Position numbers and translations under genes: made by a program. The notes below the pieces were generated by a model that did not search any database, was not told the origin of the DNA, and saw only the letters and a list, made by a program, of their open reading frames with translations. From Thiorhodococcus minor (GTDB taxonomy: Bacteria; Pseudomonadota; Gammaproteobacteria; Chromatiales; Chromatiaceae): a DNA stretch of 64,000 bases. Every line of letters begins with the position of its first letter. Positions within the stretch are counted from its first letter, which is position 1. Positions 18,102 through 29,582 of this stretch are shown here, piece by piece. The stretch is taken from assembly GCF_010820565.1 (NCBI RefSeq), contig NZ_JAAIJQ010000014.1, forward strand, positions 23,518 to 87,517, given 5' to 3'.

Positions 18102-18710
18102 ATGAGTCGGTCACACAGGGGTGAGCAGATCGTCCTGGCGAGCAACAACGCCGGTAAGCTCAGGGAGATCGGCCAGCTGCTTGCCGGCGCGCAGATCCGA
18201 ATTCGGCCTCAGGGCGACTTCGGCGTGCCCGAGGCCGAGGAGACCGGGCTCACCTTCGTCGAGAACGCCATCATCAAGGCCCGGAACGCCTCGGCGCACA
18301 GCGGCCTGGCGGCCATCGCCGATGACTCGGGGATCGAGGTCGACGCCCTGCGCGGGGCTCCTGGCATCTATTCGGCACGCTACGCGGGAGCCGGCGCCTC
18401 GGACGAGGAGAACCTAAGGAAGCTATTGAGCGACCTCGCCGAGGCTCCCGAGGCTGAGCGGACCGGCCGCTTCCAGTGCGTGCTCGTCTATCTGCGCCAC
18501 CCCGAGGATCCAACCCCGCTGATCTGCCAGGGCACCTGGGAGGGCCGTATCCTGACCACCCCAAGGGGCACCAACGGCTTCGGCTACGACCCCATCTTCT
18601 TCGTCCCGACCCACGGCTGCAGCTCGGCCGAGCTCGACCCCGAGACCAAGAACAGCCTCAGCCATCGCGGTCAGGCACTCAGACAGCTGCAGCGGCTGTT
18701 GGAATCATGA
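18102..18710 (+). CDS. rdgB: XTP/dITP diphosphatase (RdgB/HAM1)
   Basis: 202 residues. Hydrolyses non-canonical purine triphosphates to protect DNA. Key motifs: [49 protein letters not shown] with [16 protein letters not shown] and the terminal LSHRGQAL. The stop overlaps the yggS start by 4 bp. Confidence 0.97.
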   Translation: MSRSHRGEQIVLASNNAGKLREIGQLLAGAQIRIRPQGDFGVPEAEETGLTFVENAIIKARNASAHSGLAAIADDSGIEVDALRGAPGIYSARYAGAGASDEENLRKLLSDLAEAPEAERTGRFQCVLVYLRHPEDPTPLICQGTWEGRILTTPRGTNGFGYDPIFFVPTHGCSSAELDPETKNSLSHRGQALRQLQRLLES

Positions 18711-19402
18711 TGGATGGGTCTGTCGCCTCGCGACTCGAGCAGGTTCTCGAGCGCATCCGCAACGCGGCCGCACGCGCCGAGCGGTCTCCCGAAGAGATCG
18801 CGCTGATCGCGGTCAGCAAGAAACAGCCCGCGGAGGCCATCCGTGCCGCCTATGCCGCGGGCCAGGTCATCTTCGGCGAGAGCTACGTCCAGGAAGGCCT
18901 GGATAAGATCGACGCCCTGCAAGACCTGGACATCGAGTGGCACTTCATCGGCCGGATCCAGTCGAACAAGACCCGCCAGATCGCGGCCAGCTTCGCTTGG
19001 GTGCATGGCCTGTCCGAGCTCGGCCACGCGCGCCGGCTCAGCGATCAGCGCCCGGCCGACGCGCCGCCGCTGAACGTCTGCCTGCAAGTCAACCTGAGCG
19101 GCGAGAGCACCAAGGCCGGCGTGGATCCTGCCGATCTTCCGGATCTCCTCGCCGCCTGCACCGCCCTGCCCCGCCTTCGGGTGCGCGGCCTCATGACATT
19201 GCCTGCGCCAGCGGATGACGAGGCCTCGCAGCGCGAGCCCTTCGCGGCACTCAGGGGTCTGCGCGACCAGCTGGCGAGCCCCGCGCAGCCCCTGCCCTGT
19301 CTGTCGATGGGGATGTCCGACGATCTCGAGGCCGCCATCCTCGAGGGCGCGACCCAGGTGCGCATCGGTACGGCGGTGTTCGGTCCGCGCCCGTATAATT
19401 GA
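18707..19402 (+). CDS. yggS: YggS/PROSC family PLP homeostasis protein
   Basis: 231 residues. Binds pyridoxal phosphate through the Lys in [53 protein letters not shown] and [13 protein letters not shown] complete the fold. The first of two consecutive ATGs (18707) overlaps the rdgB stop as ATGA. It tunes PLP levels and has no known enzymatic reaction. The gene normally pairs with proC. Confidence 0.95.
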   Translation: MMDGSVASRLEQVLERIRNAAARAERSPEEIALIAVSKKQPAEAIRAAYAAGQVIFGESYVQEGLDKIDALQDLDIEWHFIGRIQSNKTRQIAASFAWVHGLSELGHARRLSDQRPADAPPLNVCLQVNLSGESTKAGVDPADLPDLLAACTALPRLRVRGLMTLPAPADDEASQREPFAALRGLRDQLASPAQPLPCLSMGMSDDLEAAILEGATQVRIGTAVFGPRPYN

Positions 19403-19464
19403 CGCCTCAAGCGCCCGCGGCAACCGGGCGCCGACCTCAGACATCGAGCTTCTCCGGGGAAGAT

Positions 19465-20295
19465 ATGAGCAACGCCAAGATCGCCTTCATCGGTGGCGGC
19501 AACATGGCCACCAGCCTCATCGCCGGCCTAGTCGCGGACGGCTATGCGGCGCAAGACATTCGCGTCTCCGAGCCGAATCCAGAGCGGCGCAATGCCCTCC
19601 AGGCACGCTATGGGGTGCACGCCTTCGCGGAGAGCGCCAAGGCCCTGGCCGGCGCCGATACGATCGTGCTCTGCGTCAAGCCTCAGATCGCCCGCCAGGT
19701 CTGTACTGCAATCGCCGCCGAGATTCCCGGCGAGACGCCGCTCGTGGTCTCGATCATGGCCGGCGTGCCCGAGCAGGCCATCCAAGACTGGCTCGGGCGC
19801 CCTCTGCCCATCGTGCGCGCCATGCCGAACACCCCGTCCATGGTCCAGACCGGCGCTATCGGACTGCACGCGAGCCCGGAGGTCGACGCCGAGGGACGCA
19901 ACCGCGCGGAGACCATCCTGCGGGCGGCCGGACTGGTCCGCTGGGTCGCGGATGAGGACAAGATAGACGCGGTCACCGCCATCTCGGGCAGCGGCCCTGC
20001 CTACTTCTTCCTCTTCATGGAGGCACTCGAGGAGGCCGGCATCGCGCTCGGACTGGATGCGGAGACCGCGCGTCTCCTAACGATCCAAACGGCCTTGGGC
20101 GCCGCCAAGATGGCCATGGAGAGCGATGCACCACCCTCGCGGCTGCGCGAGCAAGTCACCTCGCCTGGCGGAACCACGGAGCGCGCGCTCGGCGTCTTCG
20201 CCGACGCGGATCTGCGCGCGCTGGTCGCAGGCGCGACCGCCGCCGCGCGCGATCGCGCCAAAGCGCTTTCCAAAACCCTCTCGGAGGACCAATGA
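19465..20295 (+). CDS. proC: Pyrroline-5-carboxylate reductase
   Basis: 276 residues. Last step of proline synthesis, NAD(P)H dependent. Rossmann start KIAFIGGGNMATSLIAGL, VKPQIARQV, MPNTPSMVQTGAI, the ISGSGPAYFFLFMEAL substrate loop and the terminal VTSPGGTTERAL are canonical. The ATG at 19465 has GGGGAAG just upstream. The stop overlaps yggT by 4 bp. Confidence 0.97.
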   Translation: MSNAKIAFIGGGNMATSLIAGLVADGYAAQDIRVSEPNPERRNALQARYGVHAFAESAKALAGADTIVLCVKPQIARQVCTAIAAEIPGETPLVVSIMAGVPEQAIQDWLGRPLPIVRAMPNTPSMVQTGAIGLHASPEVDAEGRNRAETILRAAGLVRWVADEDKIDAVTAISGSGPAYFFLFMEALEEAGIALGLDAETARLLTIQTALGAAKMAMESDAPPSRLREQVTSPGGTTERALGVFADADLRALVAGATAAARDRAKALSKTLSEDQ

Positions 20296-20867
20296 CGGAC
20301 TCCTACCTGCTCAATCCGGTCGTCTTTCTGATCCAGACCCTCTTCGGTCTCTATATCGCGGTCGTCGCGATCCGCTTTCTGCTGCAATGGGCCAGGGCCG
20401 ATTTCTACAACCCCATCTCGCAGTTCGTCGTCAAGGTGACTTCGCCCGTGCTCAGGCCGATGCGGCGGGTCATCCCAGGCTACGGCGGCATGGACCTGGC
20501 CGCGCTGGTGCTGGCCTGGCTCTTGTCGGCGCTCGAGCTGGCCATCCTGGTCATGATCATCGGCTTGGACCGCTCCCCGCTCGCCGCCCTGGGCTGGGCC
20601 ATTCCGAGCCTGGTCGAGCTCTTCATCAACATCTTCCTCTTCGCCGTGCTCATCCGCGTCATCCTCAGCTGGGTAAATCCCGATCCCTACAACCCAGCGG
20701 TCGCGCTGCTGTCGCGGCTGACCGACCCCCTGATGCTTCCGGCACAGCGCCTGATCCGCCCGATCAGCGGCATCGATCTGTCGCCGATGCTCGTCATGAT
20801 CGGCCTGGTCCTGCTGAACATGCTCCTGATTCCACCGCTCAAGTGGCTGGTCGGCAGCCCCTTCTGA
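20292..20867 (+). CDS. yggT: YggT family integral membrane protein
   Basis: 191 residues with two repeats of the YGGT domain, each a pair of membrane helices plus a signature: RADFYNPISQFVVKVTSPVL in the first and NPDPYNPAVALLSRLTDPLM in the second. The exact function is unsettled (linked to osmotic shock and to cell envelope or division machinery in various bacteria). Coupled to proC by ATGA overlap. Confidence 0.93.
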   Translation: MTDSYLLNPVVFLIQTLFGLYIAVVAIRFLLQWARADFYNPISQFVVKVTSPVLRPMRRVIPGYGGMDLAALVLAWLLSALELAILVMIIGLDRSPLAALGWAIPSLVELFINIFLFAVLIRVILSWVNPDPYNPAVALLSRLTDPLMLPAQRLIRPISGIDLSPMLVMIGLVLLNMLLIPPLKWLVGSPF

Positions 20868-20880
20868 GGCCGCATCCTGC

Positions 20881-21171
20881 ATGAGCTGGTACCGCTGGAA
20901 GGACGATGACCTGGAGCTGTCGCTGCGGGTACAGCCACGCGCGCCCAAGGACGCCTGGCAAGGCCCAGATCCCTCGGGAGGACACTATCGTGTCCGGATC
21001 AAGGCACCGCCCGTGGATGGCAAGGGCAACGAGGCGCTGCAGCGCTTCGTCGCCAAGTCCTTCGGCGTCGCGCCCTCGAAGGTCGAGATCCTCGGCGGCG
21101 AGCACGCCAGGTACAAGCGCTTGAGGATTCAGGCGCCCAAGGCCTTCCCAATCGAAGTCGACCGCGAATGA
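20881..21171 (+). CDS. yggU: YggU family protein (DUF167)
   Basis: 96 residues. The DUF167 pattern is clear: LRVQPRAPKDAWQG, VRIKAPPVDGKGNEALQRFV, VEILGGEHARYKRLRI. Function unknown. Last gene of the rph-yggU cluster, 13 bp after yggT; the next 200 bp hold no gene. Confidence 0.93.
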   Translation: MSWYRWKDDDLELSLRVQPRAPKDAWQGPDPSGGHYRVRIKAPPVDGKGNEALQRFVAKSFGVAPSKVEILGGEHARYKRLRIQAPKAFPIEVDRE

Positions 21172-21373
21172 CCTCGCGACGGCACAGCCCAGCCCGCGGC
21201 TCCAGGAAAAGCGATTGATCCGCCGAAGGCACGAATGATCAGGCGGACCCCATCAAGGCGCCAATCACGCACACAGGGCAAGTCATTATTTTCTTAGCGC
21301 CCTTTGCGCCTTCGCGGCTCAAATCACCGGCCTTTCGGTCTTCCCTCATCGCTGAGCCCCAGGCCGACGCAGC

Positions 21374-22069
21374 TCAGCCCGCGAATCCGACCTGCCAGAG
21401 CGCATAGATGCCGAAGGCGATCACCAGCAGGCCTGCCAGCTGACGTGCCCAGACCCGCTCGGCGACGCGCGCCGCGGCGCCCGCGAGCAGGGCGATGCCC
21501 AAGAGGTTCGGCAGCGTGCCCAGACCGAACGCGAGCATGACCACAGCCCCTTCGACGGGGCCGCCGGTCGCGACCGCCGTCAGCAGCACGCTGTACACCA
21601 GTCCGCAAGGGATCCAGGCCCAGATGAAGCCGATGATAACGGCCTGCGGCCAGCGGCGGACCGGGAGCAGGCGTCGCGCGATGGGCTCCAGACGGCGCCA
21701 CAGCCAGAGCCCCTGGCGCTCGACGACCGCCAGCAAGCGCCACCAGCCGGCGAGATAGAGCCCCAGCAGCACCATGACCGTGCCCGCCAAGGCATAGAGC
21801 AGACGCTGCACGACCTGCAGGGAGTCGAGCTGCAGCAGGATGGCGCCCAGCCCGCCGACCAGGGCGCCGGCGACGGCGTAGCCGGTCAAGCGGCCCAGGT
21901 TGTAGGCGAGCTGGTAGGGGAGCATGCGCAAGGGATCCCGGCGGACGCGCGCCTCCAGCCCCAGGGTGAGCGAGCTGACAAGGCCTCCGCACATGCTCAG
22001 GCAGTGCACGCCGCCGAGCAGCCCGACGACCAGCGCGGTGAGGTAGACTCCTGACTCTAACGTGACCAT
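21374..22069 (-). CDS. Sulfite exporter TauE/SafE-like (DsbD-transmembrane type) protein
   Basis: 231 residues, about six hydrophobic segments. The N-terminal GLLGGVHCLSMCGGLVSSL contains the HC-x-x-MCGG motif typical of the DsbD_2 / TauE-SafE-like group often found with cytochrome oxidase or metal-handling genes. A second conserved block, AWIPCGLVYSVLLTAVATGG, carries another Cys and matches the usual pattern. Probably moves electrons or metal/sulfur species across the inner membrane; substrate not known. Neighbours (yggU, pyrE) give no clue. Confidence 0.82.
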   Translation of the reverse strand: MVTLESGVYLTALVVGLLGGVHCLSMCGGLVSSLTLGLEARVRRDPLRMLPYQLAYNLGRLTGYAVAGALVGGLGAILLQLDSLQVVQRLLYALAGTVMVLLGLYLAGWWRLLAVVERQGLWLWRRLEPIARRLLPVRRWPQAVIIGFIWAWIPCGLVYSVLLTAVATGGPVEGAVVMLAFGLGTLPNLLGIALLAGAAARVAERVWARQLAGLLVIAFGIYALWQVGFAG

Positions 22070-22200
22070 GGCGGCAATTCCGTCAAAGGGCCCTGGATTG
22101 GGCTCCGAGGCCTGCTACCCTCGACTGATCGAGCACGAAAAGGCTCAAGGGCGCGAGCATCCCCGCCATGTCGGCCCATTCCGTCCGCAGGAAACCCGCA

Positions 22201-22842
22201 ATGCATGACTACCAACGTGAGCTCCTGAGCTTCGCCACCGAGATCGCTGCACTGAGATTCGGGGATTTCACGCTCAAGTCGGGGCGACAAAGCCCTTACT
22301 TCTTCAACGCCGGGCTCTTCAACACGGGCGGACGGCTGGCCCGCCTGGCGGAGGCCTATGCCGCGGCCATCCAAACCTCCGGGATCGCCTTCGATGTCCT
22401 CTACGGACCCGCCTACAAGGGGATTCCGCTCGCCGCCTCAACCGCCATGGCCCTGGCAACCCAGCATGGGCGCGAGACACCCTATGCCTTCAATCGCAAG
22501 GAGGCGAAGGACCACGGCGAGGGCGGCGCCATCGTTGGCACAAAGCTCGCGGGCTGCGTGCTCATCATCGATGACGTCATCACGGCAGGCACCTCAGTGC
22601 GCGAATCCGTCGAGATCATCCGCGCCGCCGGCGCCGAGCCGGCCGGGGTCGTCATCGCCCTGGACCGCCAGGAGCGCGGGCGTGATGCGCGCTCCGCCGT
22701 TCAAGAGGTCCAGGACACCTATGGTATGCCGGTCCACAGCATTCTGACCCTGACGGACCTCATCGCCTATCTCGACGAGTCGGGCGATGACGCCGGGCTT
22801 GTGGAGCGAATGCAGGACTACAGATCACGCTACGGAGTCTGA
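22201..22842 (+). CDS. pyrE: Orotate phosphoribosyltransferase
   Basis: 213 residues from the ATG at 22201 (an in-frame ATG 33 bp upstream is possible). Transfers PRPP ribose phosphate to orotate. [44 protein letters not shown] and the PRPP loop [13 protein letters not shown] are all present. In the related conserved block pyrE lies near argB and dut, as here. Confidence 0.97.
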   Translation: MHDYQRELLSFATEIAALRFGDFTLKSGRQSPYFFNAGLFNTGGRLARLAEAYAAAIQTSGIAFDVLYGPAYKGIPLAASTAMALATQHGRETPYAFNRKEAKDHGEGGAIVGTKLAGCVLIIDDVITAGTSVRESVEIIRAAGAEPAGVVIALDRQERGRDARSAVQEVQDTYGMPVHSILTLTDLIAYLDESGDDAGLVERMQDYRSRYGV

Positions 22843-22843
22843 G

Positions 22844-23869
22844 ATGATCGCGAGCCCCCATCACCAAGCCCACCAGCCCCGTCTCACCAAGGCCATGATC
22901 CCAGCGCTCGTCGCCGCGATCTGGCTCGGCGACGCCCAAGCCCAGCAATTGTACCGGTGGGTCGACGACAAGGGCGAAGTGCATTACACGGACCAGGTCC
23001 CGCCCTCGCACGCCGACAAGGCGCGGGCGCGGATGTCGAAAGAGGGCGTCGAGGTCGAGGAAGTCCCGCCCGCGCCGACGGAAGAGGAGATCCGGAAGGC
23101 GAAGGAGCTGGAGCGCCAGAAGGCCGAGGAGGCGAAACGGCTCGCGGAGCAGAAGGCGGCGGACGAGAAGCTCCTGCGGACCTACAAGACGATCGACGAC
23201 CTCGAGCTGGCCCGCAACGGCAAGATCGCCGCGGTGGAGGCCACCATCCAGATGACGCGCGATCGCGTCCGCGCCGAGACGAGCCAACTACGCGACCTCA
23301 ACGCGAAACGCGCCCAGCTCGAGAAGGATGGCAAGCCGGCTCCAGACGAGCTGAAGGCCGAGATCGACAAGGCCGTCGCCGGCATCCGCGACGGCTATGC
23401 CGAAGTGGTGGAGAAAGAGTACCGCAAGCAAGAGATCCGCAACGAGTTTCGGGACATCGTCGCGCACTATCGCCAGCTGAAGCGGCTCCCGGAGCCGGAC
23501 GAGTCGACCGAGCCGGTCACCTCCGAGCTGAGACTATCCATTCTCGTGCCCTGCAAGAGCTCGGCGCAGTGCAACAAGTACTGGGAGCGCGCCAACGACT
23601 ATGTGCGCTCCCACTCCAATGTGAAGACGGAGGTCGCCGGACCTGGGCTGCTGATCGGGTTCGCCCAAGACGAGCGCGAAGACCGCAGCCTGACACTGTC
23701 CTGGACCCAGACGGCACCCGACAAGCCCGTCCATCTCTACCTGGATGTTCAGTGCAAGAATCGTCTCACGGCGAGCCTCTACTGCACGAATCCGACCATC
23801 CCTGAGATCCGCGACGGCTTCCATTCCGCGCTCGTCCGCCCGGACGACCCGCAGATCATGCGTCAGTGA
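22844..23869 (+). CDS. DUF4124 domain protein with coiled coil, exported
   Basis: 341 residues from an ATG 1 bp after the pyrE stop. An N-terminal signal-like segment ending DAQAQ is followed by the DUF4124 pattern QLYRWVDDKGEVHYTDQVPP, then a Glu/Lys-rich coiled coil (about residues 70-130 and on), and a C-terminal half containing four Cys (PCKSSAQCNKY, VQCKNRLTASLYCTNP) that could form disulfides. This fits a periplasmic protein; the specific role is unknown. It lies where algC-type genes are sometimes seen in relatives. Confidence 0.8.
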   Translation: MIASPHHQAHQPRLTKAMIPALVAAIWLGDAQAQQLYRWVDDKGEVHYTDQVPPSHADKARARMSKEGVEVEEVPPAPTEEEIRKAKELERQKAEEAKRLAEQKAADEKLLRTYKTIDDLELARNGKIAAVEATIQMTRDRVRAETSQLRDLNAKRAQLEKDGKPAPDELKAEIDKAVAGIRDGYAEVVEKEYRKQEIRNEFRDIVAHYRQLKRLPEPDESTEPVTSELRLSILVPCKSSAQCNKYWERANDYVRSHSNVKTEVAGPGLLIGFAQDEREDRSLTLSWTQTAPDKPVHLYLDVQCKNRLTASLYCTNPTIPEIRDGFHSALVRPDDPQIMRQ

Positions 23870-23884
23870 GACGGCCGGGCGCGC

Positions 23885-24796
<912 letters not shown>

Positions 24797-25059
24797 CTAG
24801 CTAGTCTGAAAGGTTCTGAATGGCGAGCCGCAAGGTCCCAAGAGGCGGTGATGCCGACCCTCGACCCGCGCCTGGATGCCAGCCACACCGAGAGCGCGGC
24901 TCAAGACCGGGAGACGAGCCGGGCACCTTAGCCGCACCCATGAGCGAGACCGAGCGGGGCCTTCTCTGCGGACCGCATAGGCTCGGATTTTGGCAGGACC
25001 TCCGGCCGCAAGCCCACTGCACCCGTCACGACCTGCACCCCTTGGGCTCGGGAATGCGC

Positions 25060-25518
25060 CTAGTGTTTTCCCGTGTGACCGAAGCCGCCTTCGCCCCGGA
25101 TCGAGGAATCGAAGGCGTCGACGACGACCAGGTCCGCCCGCAGGATGGGGACGAGCATCAGCTGGGCGATGCGCTCGCCGACCTCGATGCGGAAGGTGGC
25201 GTTGCCGCGATTCCAGCAGGACACCAGCAGCGGTCCCTGATAGTCGGAATCGATCAAGCCGACCAGGTTGCCGAGGACGATGCCGTGCCTGTGCCCCAGC
25301 CCGGATCTCGGCAGGATCATGCCCGCCACGCCGGGCTCGGCGATGTGCACGGCCATGCCCGTGGGCAGCAGCTCGCTACAGCCGGGCGGCAGATCCAGCG
25401 GCGCCTCGAGCATCGCCCTCAGATCGAGCCCGGCGGAGCCCTCGGTCGCATAGGTGGGCATGGGAAAGGCGCTCCCCAGGCGCGGATCCAGGATCTTCAC
25501 TTCAAGCCGATGCTGCAT
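25060..25518 (-). CDS. dut: dUTP diphosphatase
   Basis: 152 residues from the ATG at 25518, which has GGAG 6 bp upstream; an ATG 12 bp earlier lacks one. Trimeric dUTPase motifs: [26 protein letters not shown] (motif 2), [11 protein letters not shown] (motif 3 with catalytic Asp), [11 protein letters not shown], and the C-terminal arm [12 protein letters not shown] (motif 5). The 5' end overlaps the coaBC 3' end by 17 bp, so translation is coupled. Confidence 0.96.
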   Translation of the reverse strand: MQHRLEVKILDPRLGSAFPMPTYATEGSAGLDLRAMLEAPLDLPPGCSELLPTGMAVHIAEPGVAGMILPRSGLGHRHGIVLGNLVGLIDSDYQGPLLVSCWNRGNATFRIEVGERIAQLMLVPILRADLVVVDAFDSSIRGEGGFGHTGKH

Positions 25519-26728
25519 GGCGCTCTCCATATCGTTCGGCGATGAGCACGGCCAATTCGCGCGCGAGCCGCGTCTTGGTCATCATGGGCAGCTCGCGACT
25601 GCCGCCGTCCCAAAGGACCGTCAGGGCGTTGTCTTGGCTCTCGAAGCCTCCGCGCTCGCCGCCCACCTGGTTGGCGGCGATGAGATCCAGCCCCTTCTTC
25701 TCCAGCTTGCCGCGCGCATAGGCGATCACCCGATCGGTCTCGGCGGCGAAGCCCACCGTGAAGGGCCCGGGGCTCAGGGCGGCGACCTCGGCCAGGATAT
25801 CCGGGTTGCGCACCAAGCGGATGCTCAGCTCCCCGGCGTCCTTCTTGATCTTGCGGCCCGCCGGCTCGACCGGGCGATAGTCGGCGACCGCCGCCGCCCC
25901 GATGAAGAGATCGCAGCCCGACGCCCGGCTCATCACGGCCGCGTGCATCTCCAGCGCCGACTCGACCCGCACCAGCTCGGCGACCGGCGGAGCGGGCAGG
26001 GCGGTCGGCCCCGTGACCAGGGCCACCTCTGCGCCCAGTCCGACCAAGGCCTCGGCCAAGGCATAGCCCATGCGCCCCGAGCTGCGGTTGCCGAGAAAAC
26101 GCACCGGATCCACAGGCTCTCGCGTCGGCCCGGCGGTCATGAGCACGCGCACAGCATCCAGCGGACCATCGGCTCGCGCAAGGATCGCGTCCGCGATCTG
26201 GACCGGCTCCAGCATGCGTCCAGGTCCGACATCCCCGCAGGCCTGCTCGCCCTGACCTGGACCCAGGATGCGGGCGCCGCGTCCACGCAGGGTCTCCATG
26301 TTCGCCTGGGTCGCCGGATGGCGCCACATGGCCTGGTTCATGGCAGGCGCCAGGACCAGCTCCGCCTCGGTGGCGAGCGCAAGCGTCGTCAGGAGATCGT
26401 CGGCGATGCCGTGGGCCAGACGCGCCAGCAGATCCGCCGTGGCGGGGGCGATCAGCAGCAGATCCGCCCAGCGCGCCAGCTCGATGTGGCCCATGCCGGC
26501 CTCGGCCGCGGGATCCAGGAGCGTCGTCCGCACTGGTTGGCCGGAGACGGCCTGAAAGGTCAGGGGCGCGACGAAGCCGGTCGCCGCTTCGGTCATCACG
26601 ACTCGCACCTCGGCGCCGCGCTCCTTGAGTCGGCGCACCAAGTCGACCGATTTGTAGGCGGCGATGCCGCCGCCGACCCCGAGCAATAGATTGCTCCCTG
26701 GCACCTCGTTAGCTTGCTGATGACTCAT
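25502..26728 (-). CDS. coaBC: CoaBC: phosphopantothenoylcysteine decarboxylase / synthetase
   Basis: 408 residues, fusion enzyme for two steps of coenzyme A synthesis. N-terminal flavodoxin-like Coa[37 protein letters not shown] and the active-site Cys in [12 protein letters not shown]-terminal Coa[21 protein letters not shown] with [15 protein letters not shown] and the conserved [20 protein letters not shown]. The ATG at 26728 gives a family-like N-terminus (MSHQQANEV). Divergent from radC with 100 bp between. Confidence 0.96.
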   Translation of the reverse strand: MSHQQANEVPGSNLLLGVGGGIAAYKSVDLVRRLKERGAEVRVVMTEAATGFVAPLTFQAVSGQPVRTTLLDPAAEAGMGHIELARWADLLLIAPATADLLARLAHGIADDLLTTLALATEAELVLAPAMNQAMWRHPATQANMETLRGRGARILGPGQGEQACGDVGPGRMLEPVQIADAILARADGPLDAVRVLMTAGPTREPVDPVRFLGNRSSGRMGYALAEALVGLGAEVALVTGPTALPAPPVAELVRVESALEMHAAVMSRASGCDLFIGAAAVADYRPVEPAGRKIKKDAGELSIRLVRNPDILAEVAALSPGPFTVGFAAETDRVIAYARGKLEKKGLDLIAANQVGGERGGFESQDNALTVLWDGGSRELPMMTKTRLARELAVLIAERYGERHAASA

Positions 26729-26828
26729 CGCCAAATCGTGTATCTTCGTTCTCGCGCTCGGCTTATTGGCGCACAACCTGAAATCTTAACTGATTCGCCG
26801 CGCGGGGGCGGGGCGAAGGAGGGCGGAG

Positions 26829-27503
26829 ATGACGATCAAGGATTGGCCGGAGGACGAGCGCCCGCGCGAGAAGATGCTGGAGCGCGGCCCTGGCGCCCTG
26901 TCGGATGCCGAGCTGTTGGCCATCTTTCTCCGCACGGGTGTCACCGGACGGAGCGCCGTGGATCTCGCACGCGACCTGCTCGCCGACTTCGGCGGCCTGG
27001 CCGGGCTGCTCGCCGCGGACCAGCGCCGCTTTTGCGCCGCCAAGGGACTGGGCACCGCCAAGTACACCCAGCTCCAAGCCGTGCTCGAGCTCAGCCGCCG
27101 CTATCTGCTGACACGGATCAGCGGCCAGGACGTCCTGACCAGCCCCGAAGCCACGCGCGACTATCTCAAGATGCGCCTCTACGGCTCGCCCCAGGAGGTC
27201 TTCGCCTGCCTCTTTCTCGACAACCGCCACCGCGTCATCCGCTACGACGAGCTCTTCCACGGCACCATTGATGGCGCCAGTGTCCACCCGCGCGAAGTCG
27301 TGCGGCGCGTCATCGAGACCAATGCGGCAGCCGTGATTTTCGCGCACAATCATCCGTCCGGCGTCGCAGAGCCCAGCCAAGCCGATCTGCGCATCACGCA
27401 ACGGCTCAAGGACGCCCTCGCCATCATCGAGGTTCGCGTGCTCGACCACATCATCGTCGGCGAAGGAGAGGGCACCTCGTTCGCCGAGCGCGGGCTGCTC
27501 TAG
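26829..27503 (+). CDS. radC: RadC family JAB-domain protein
   Basis: 224 residues. N-terminal helix-hairpin-helix-like part ([20 protein letters not shown]) and C-terminal MPN/JAB domain with the JAMM signature [20 protein letters not shown] (HxH, S and D metal ligands intact). Despite the name, a repair role is doubtful. Upstream of rpmB-rpmG, the common gammaproteobacterial order. Confidence 0.96.
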   Translation: MTIKDWPEDERPREKMLERGPGALSDAELLAIFLRTGVTGRSAVDLARDLLADFGGLAGLLAADQRRFCAAKGLGTAKYTQLQAVLELSRRYLLTRISGQDVLTSPEATRDYLKMRLYGSPQEVFACLFLDNRHRVIRYDELFHGTIDGASVHPREVVRRVIETNAAAVIFAHNHPSGVAEPSQADLRITQRLKDALAIIEVRVLDHIIVGEGEGTSFAERGLL

Positions 27504-27608
27504 TCAGGAAGTGAAGACGAAACCGATACTTGCACGACAAGCAAGGCCCATGTTAGCCTTCCGCTTCTTTATCAATCGAATACACGCCGACTTGCAGGGA
27601 TTCCCGCC

Positions 27609-27845
27609 ATGTCCAAGGTATGTCAGGTTACCGGTAAACGCCCCCTCACCGGCAACAACGTCTCGCACGCGAACAACAAGACCAAGCGCCGTTTCCTCCC
27701 CAATCTGCACGAGAAGCGATTCTGGGTCGAGAGCGAGAAGCGCTGGGTCAAGCTCCGTCTGTCCACCAAGGGGATGCGGATCATCGACAAGAATGGTATC
27801 GATTCCGTGCTCGGCGACCTCCGTGCACGCGGCGAAAAGGTCTAA
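27609..27845 (+). CDS. rpmB: 50S ribosomal protein L28
   Basis: 78 residues, basic. [20 protein letters not shown] and [20 protein letters not shown] are the family signature. No zinc-type Cys pairs. 15 bp before rpmG. Confidence 0.98.
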   Translation: MSKVCQVTGKRPLTGNNVSHANNKTKRRFLPNLHEKRFWVESEKRWVKLRLSTKGMRIIDKNGIDSVLGDLRARGEKV

Positions 27846-27860
27846 CCGGAGGGTCCGTCA

Positions 27861-28028
27861 ATGGCAAAGGCAGCACGCGAGAAGATTCGTCTGAACTCGA
27901 GCGCCGGGACTGGTCACTTCTACACCACGACCAAGAACAAGCGCAATCAGCCTGGCAAGATGGAGATCAAGAAGTTCGATCCCGTCGTCCGCCAGCACGT
28001 CATGTACAAGGAAGGCAAGATCAAATAG
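27861..28028 (+). CDS. rpmG: 50S ribosomal protein L33
   Basis: 55 residues. The protein starts [20 protein letters not shown], contains [20 protein letters not shown], and ends YKEGKIK. It lacks the CxxC pairs of the zinc form, so it is the C-minus paralogue type. The ATG follows rpmB by 15 bp; a terminator follows 50 bp after the stop. Confidence 0.97.
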   Translation: MAKAAREKIRLNSSAGTGHFYTTTKNKRNQPGKMEIKKFDPVVRQHVMYKEGKIK

Positions 28029-28078
28029 GTCCGCTCGAGCCGGCGCTCCGAGCCGGTTTGCGTACATGGCGCCCCGAC

Positions 28079-28102
28079 AAAGCCCGCCTCCGTGCGGGCT
28101 TT
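28079..28102 (+). terminator. Intrinsic terminator of the rpmB-rpmG operon
   Basis: Perfect 9-bp stem AAAGCCCGC (28079-28087) / GCGGGCTTT (28094-28102) with a 6-nt loop and a short T-rich tail. A-rich on the other side, so it could also act for the convergent desaturase transcript. Confidence 0.85.
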
Positions 28103-28200
28103 ATCGTGTCCGAACGCCTGTGGTTTGCCATCCATGGCGCGCATCAGTCGGATGATAGTCGCATTGTCCGAGTCACCTGCTGCCGCGGCTCGCAGGGTCG

Positions 28201-29385
28201 TCAGCGGTGCGTGCCCTCCAGCGAATAGCCGCGGAGATTCCGCGAGAAGCTCTCCAAGGCCTGAATGCCCGTTCCTTCCGCCTGCTGACACCAGTCCTGC
28301 AGCATCTTGAGCAGCGCCTCCTGTGTCGGGGCTCGCCGATCCCAGACTTCCTGCAAACGCTCCCGGAAGTGGTAGACGGTCGCCAAGGTCTGGTGCTGCG
28401 CCAGCAGCTGCTCGACCCGTTGGCGCGCCGCCGCATCCAGACGCCCTGCCTCTTTCGTCAGCAATTTCTGTGACTTGCGCACCAAGCGACGGCAATGAGC
28501 GGCGTCGCGGCAGAGCTCGGCGCGGGCGACTGGTGCGAGCACTTCCTGGCCGTAGCGGGCGATGACATGCATGCGGCTGCGGATCACGGCGCTCAGCGTG
28601 TCCATGTCCAGATGCTGCTTGCCGGCGACCACCCTGGGCTTGGGCGCGAGATGCCGCACCTTGGCGAGCCCGACCGAGCTGAGCAGCCGGATATAGAGCC
28701 AACCGAGATCGAATTCCCACCATTTCGACGACAGCCGAGCCGAGCTGGGGAAGGCGTGATGATTGTTGTGAAGCTCCTCGCCACCGATCAGGATGCCCCA
28801 AGGGGCGATGTTGGTGGAGGCGTCGGGCGACTCGAAATTGCGGTAGCCGGCGAAATGGCCCACACCATTGACGACACCCGCAGCCCAGAACGGGATCCAG
28901 AGCATCTGCACCGCCCAGATCGTGATGCCGTAGACACCGAAGAGCAGCAGGTCGATGGCCAGCATCACCAGAATTCCCTGCCAGTGGAAGCGTCCGTAGA
29001 GGCTGCGCTCGATCCAATCATGGGTTTGACCCTTGCCAAAGCGGTCGATGGTATCTTCGTCGCTGGCAGCTTCGGCATAGAGCTCCGCGCCCTCCATCAG
29101 CACCTTGCGCAGGCCCAAGACCTGTGGGCTGTGCGGGTCGAGCGGGGTCTCGCAGCGTGCATGATGACGGCGGTGCACCGCCACCCACTGCCGCGTCACC
29201 ATGCCGGTCGTGAGCCAGAGCCAGAAGCGGAAGAAGTGCGAGACGACTGGATGCAAGTCCAGTGCGCGATGGGCCTGAGAGCGATGCAGATAGACCGTCA
29301 CTGCAAGGATGGTGATGTGGGTCATGACGAGGGCGGCCAGCACTGCTTGCCAGATACCTACGTCGAGGATGCCGTAAAGGGTCAT
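28201..29385 (-). CDS. Acyl-CoA/acyl-lipid fatty acid desaturase
   Basis: 394 residues. Membrane di-iron desaturase with the three histidine boxes HRSQAH (residues 34-39), HRRHH (about 71-75) and HNNHH (about 208-212). Several hydrophobic segments surround the boxes. About 120 C-terminal residues beyond the catalytic part are helical and charged (REEL-type, ending LRGYSLEGTHR), longer than in the shortest bacterial delta-9 enzymes. Probably makes monounsaturated membrane fatty acids under oxygen; regiochemistry cannot be told. A monocistronic gene. Confidence 0.9.
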   Translation of the reverse strand: MTLYGILDVGIWQAVLAALVMTHITILAVTVYLHRSQAHRALDLHPVVSHFFRFWLWLTTGMVTRQWVAVHRRHHARCETPLDPHSPQVLGLRKVLMEGAELYAEAASDEDTIDRFGKGQTHDWIERSLYGRFHWQGILVMLAIDLLLFGVYGITIWAVQMLWIPFWAAGVVNGVGHFAGYRNFESPDASTNIAPWGILIGGEELHNNHHAFPSSARLSSKWWEFDLGWLYIRLLSSVGLAKVRHLAPKPRVVAGKQHLDMDTLSAVIRSRMHVIARYGQEVLAPVARAELCRDAAHCRRLVRKSQKLLTKEAGRLDAAARQRVEQLLAQHQTLATVYHFRERLQEVWDRRAPTQEALLKMLQDWCQQAEGTGIQALESFSRNLRGYSLEGTHR

Positions 29386-29582
29386 CGGAGCTCCGGGTCG
29401 AGGGGGAATTCAGGGAGAAACGCGAGGCTCGGTTGGACGGGCACCTTGCCCAGGTCTACCGATCTATCCATCTGAAGTTCGAGTCGATGATCCCGCTTTG
29501 CAATCGCAATGCTGAGCGCGAGGGAATTTTCCTTGCTGCCTCGGCGAGCGCGCTTCCACGCGGCCCGATATCGAGGCAGGAC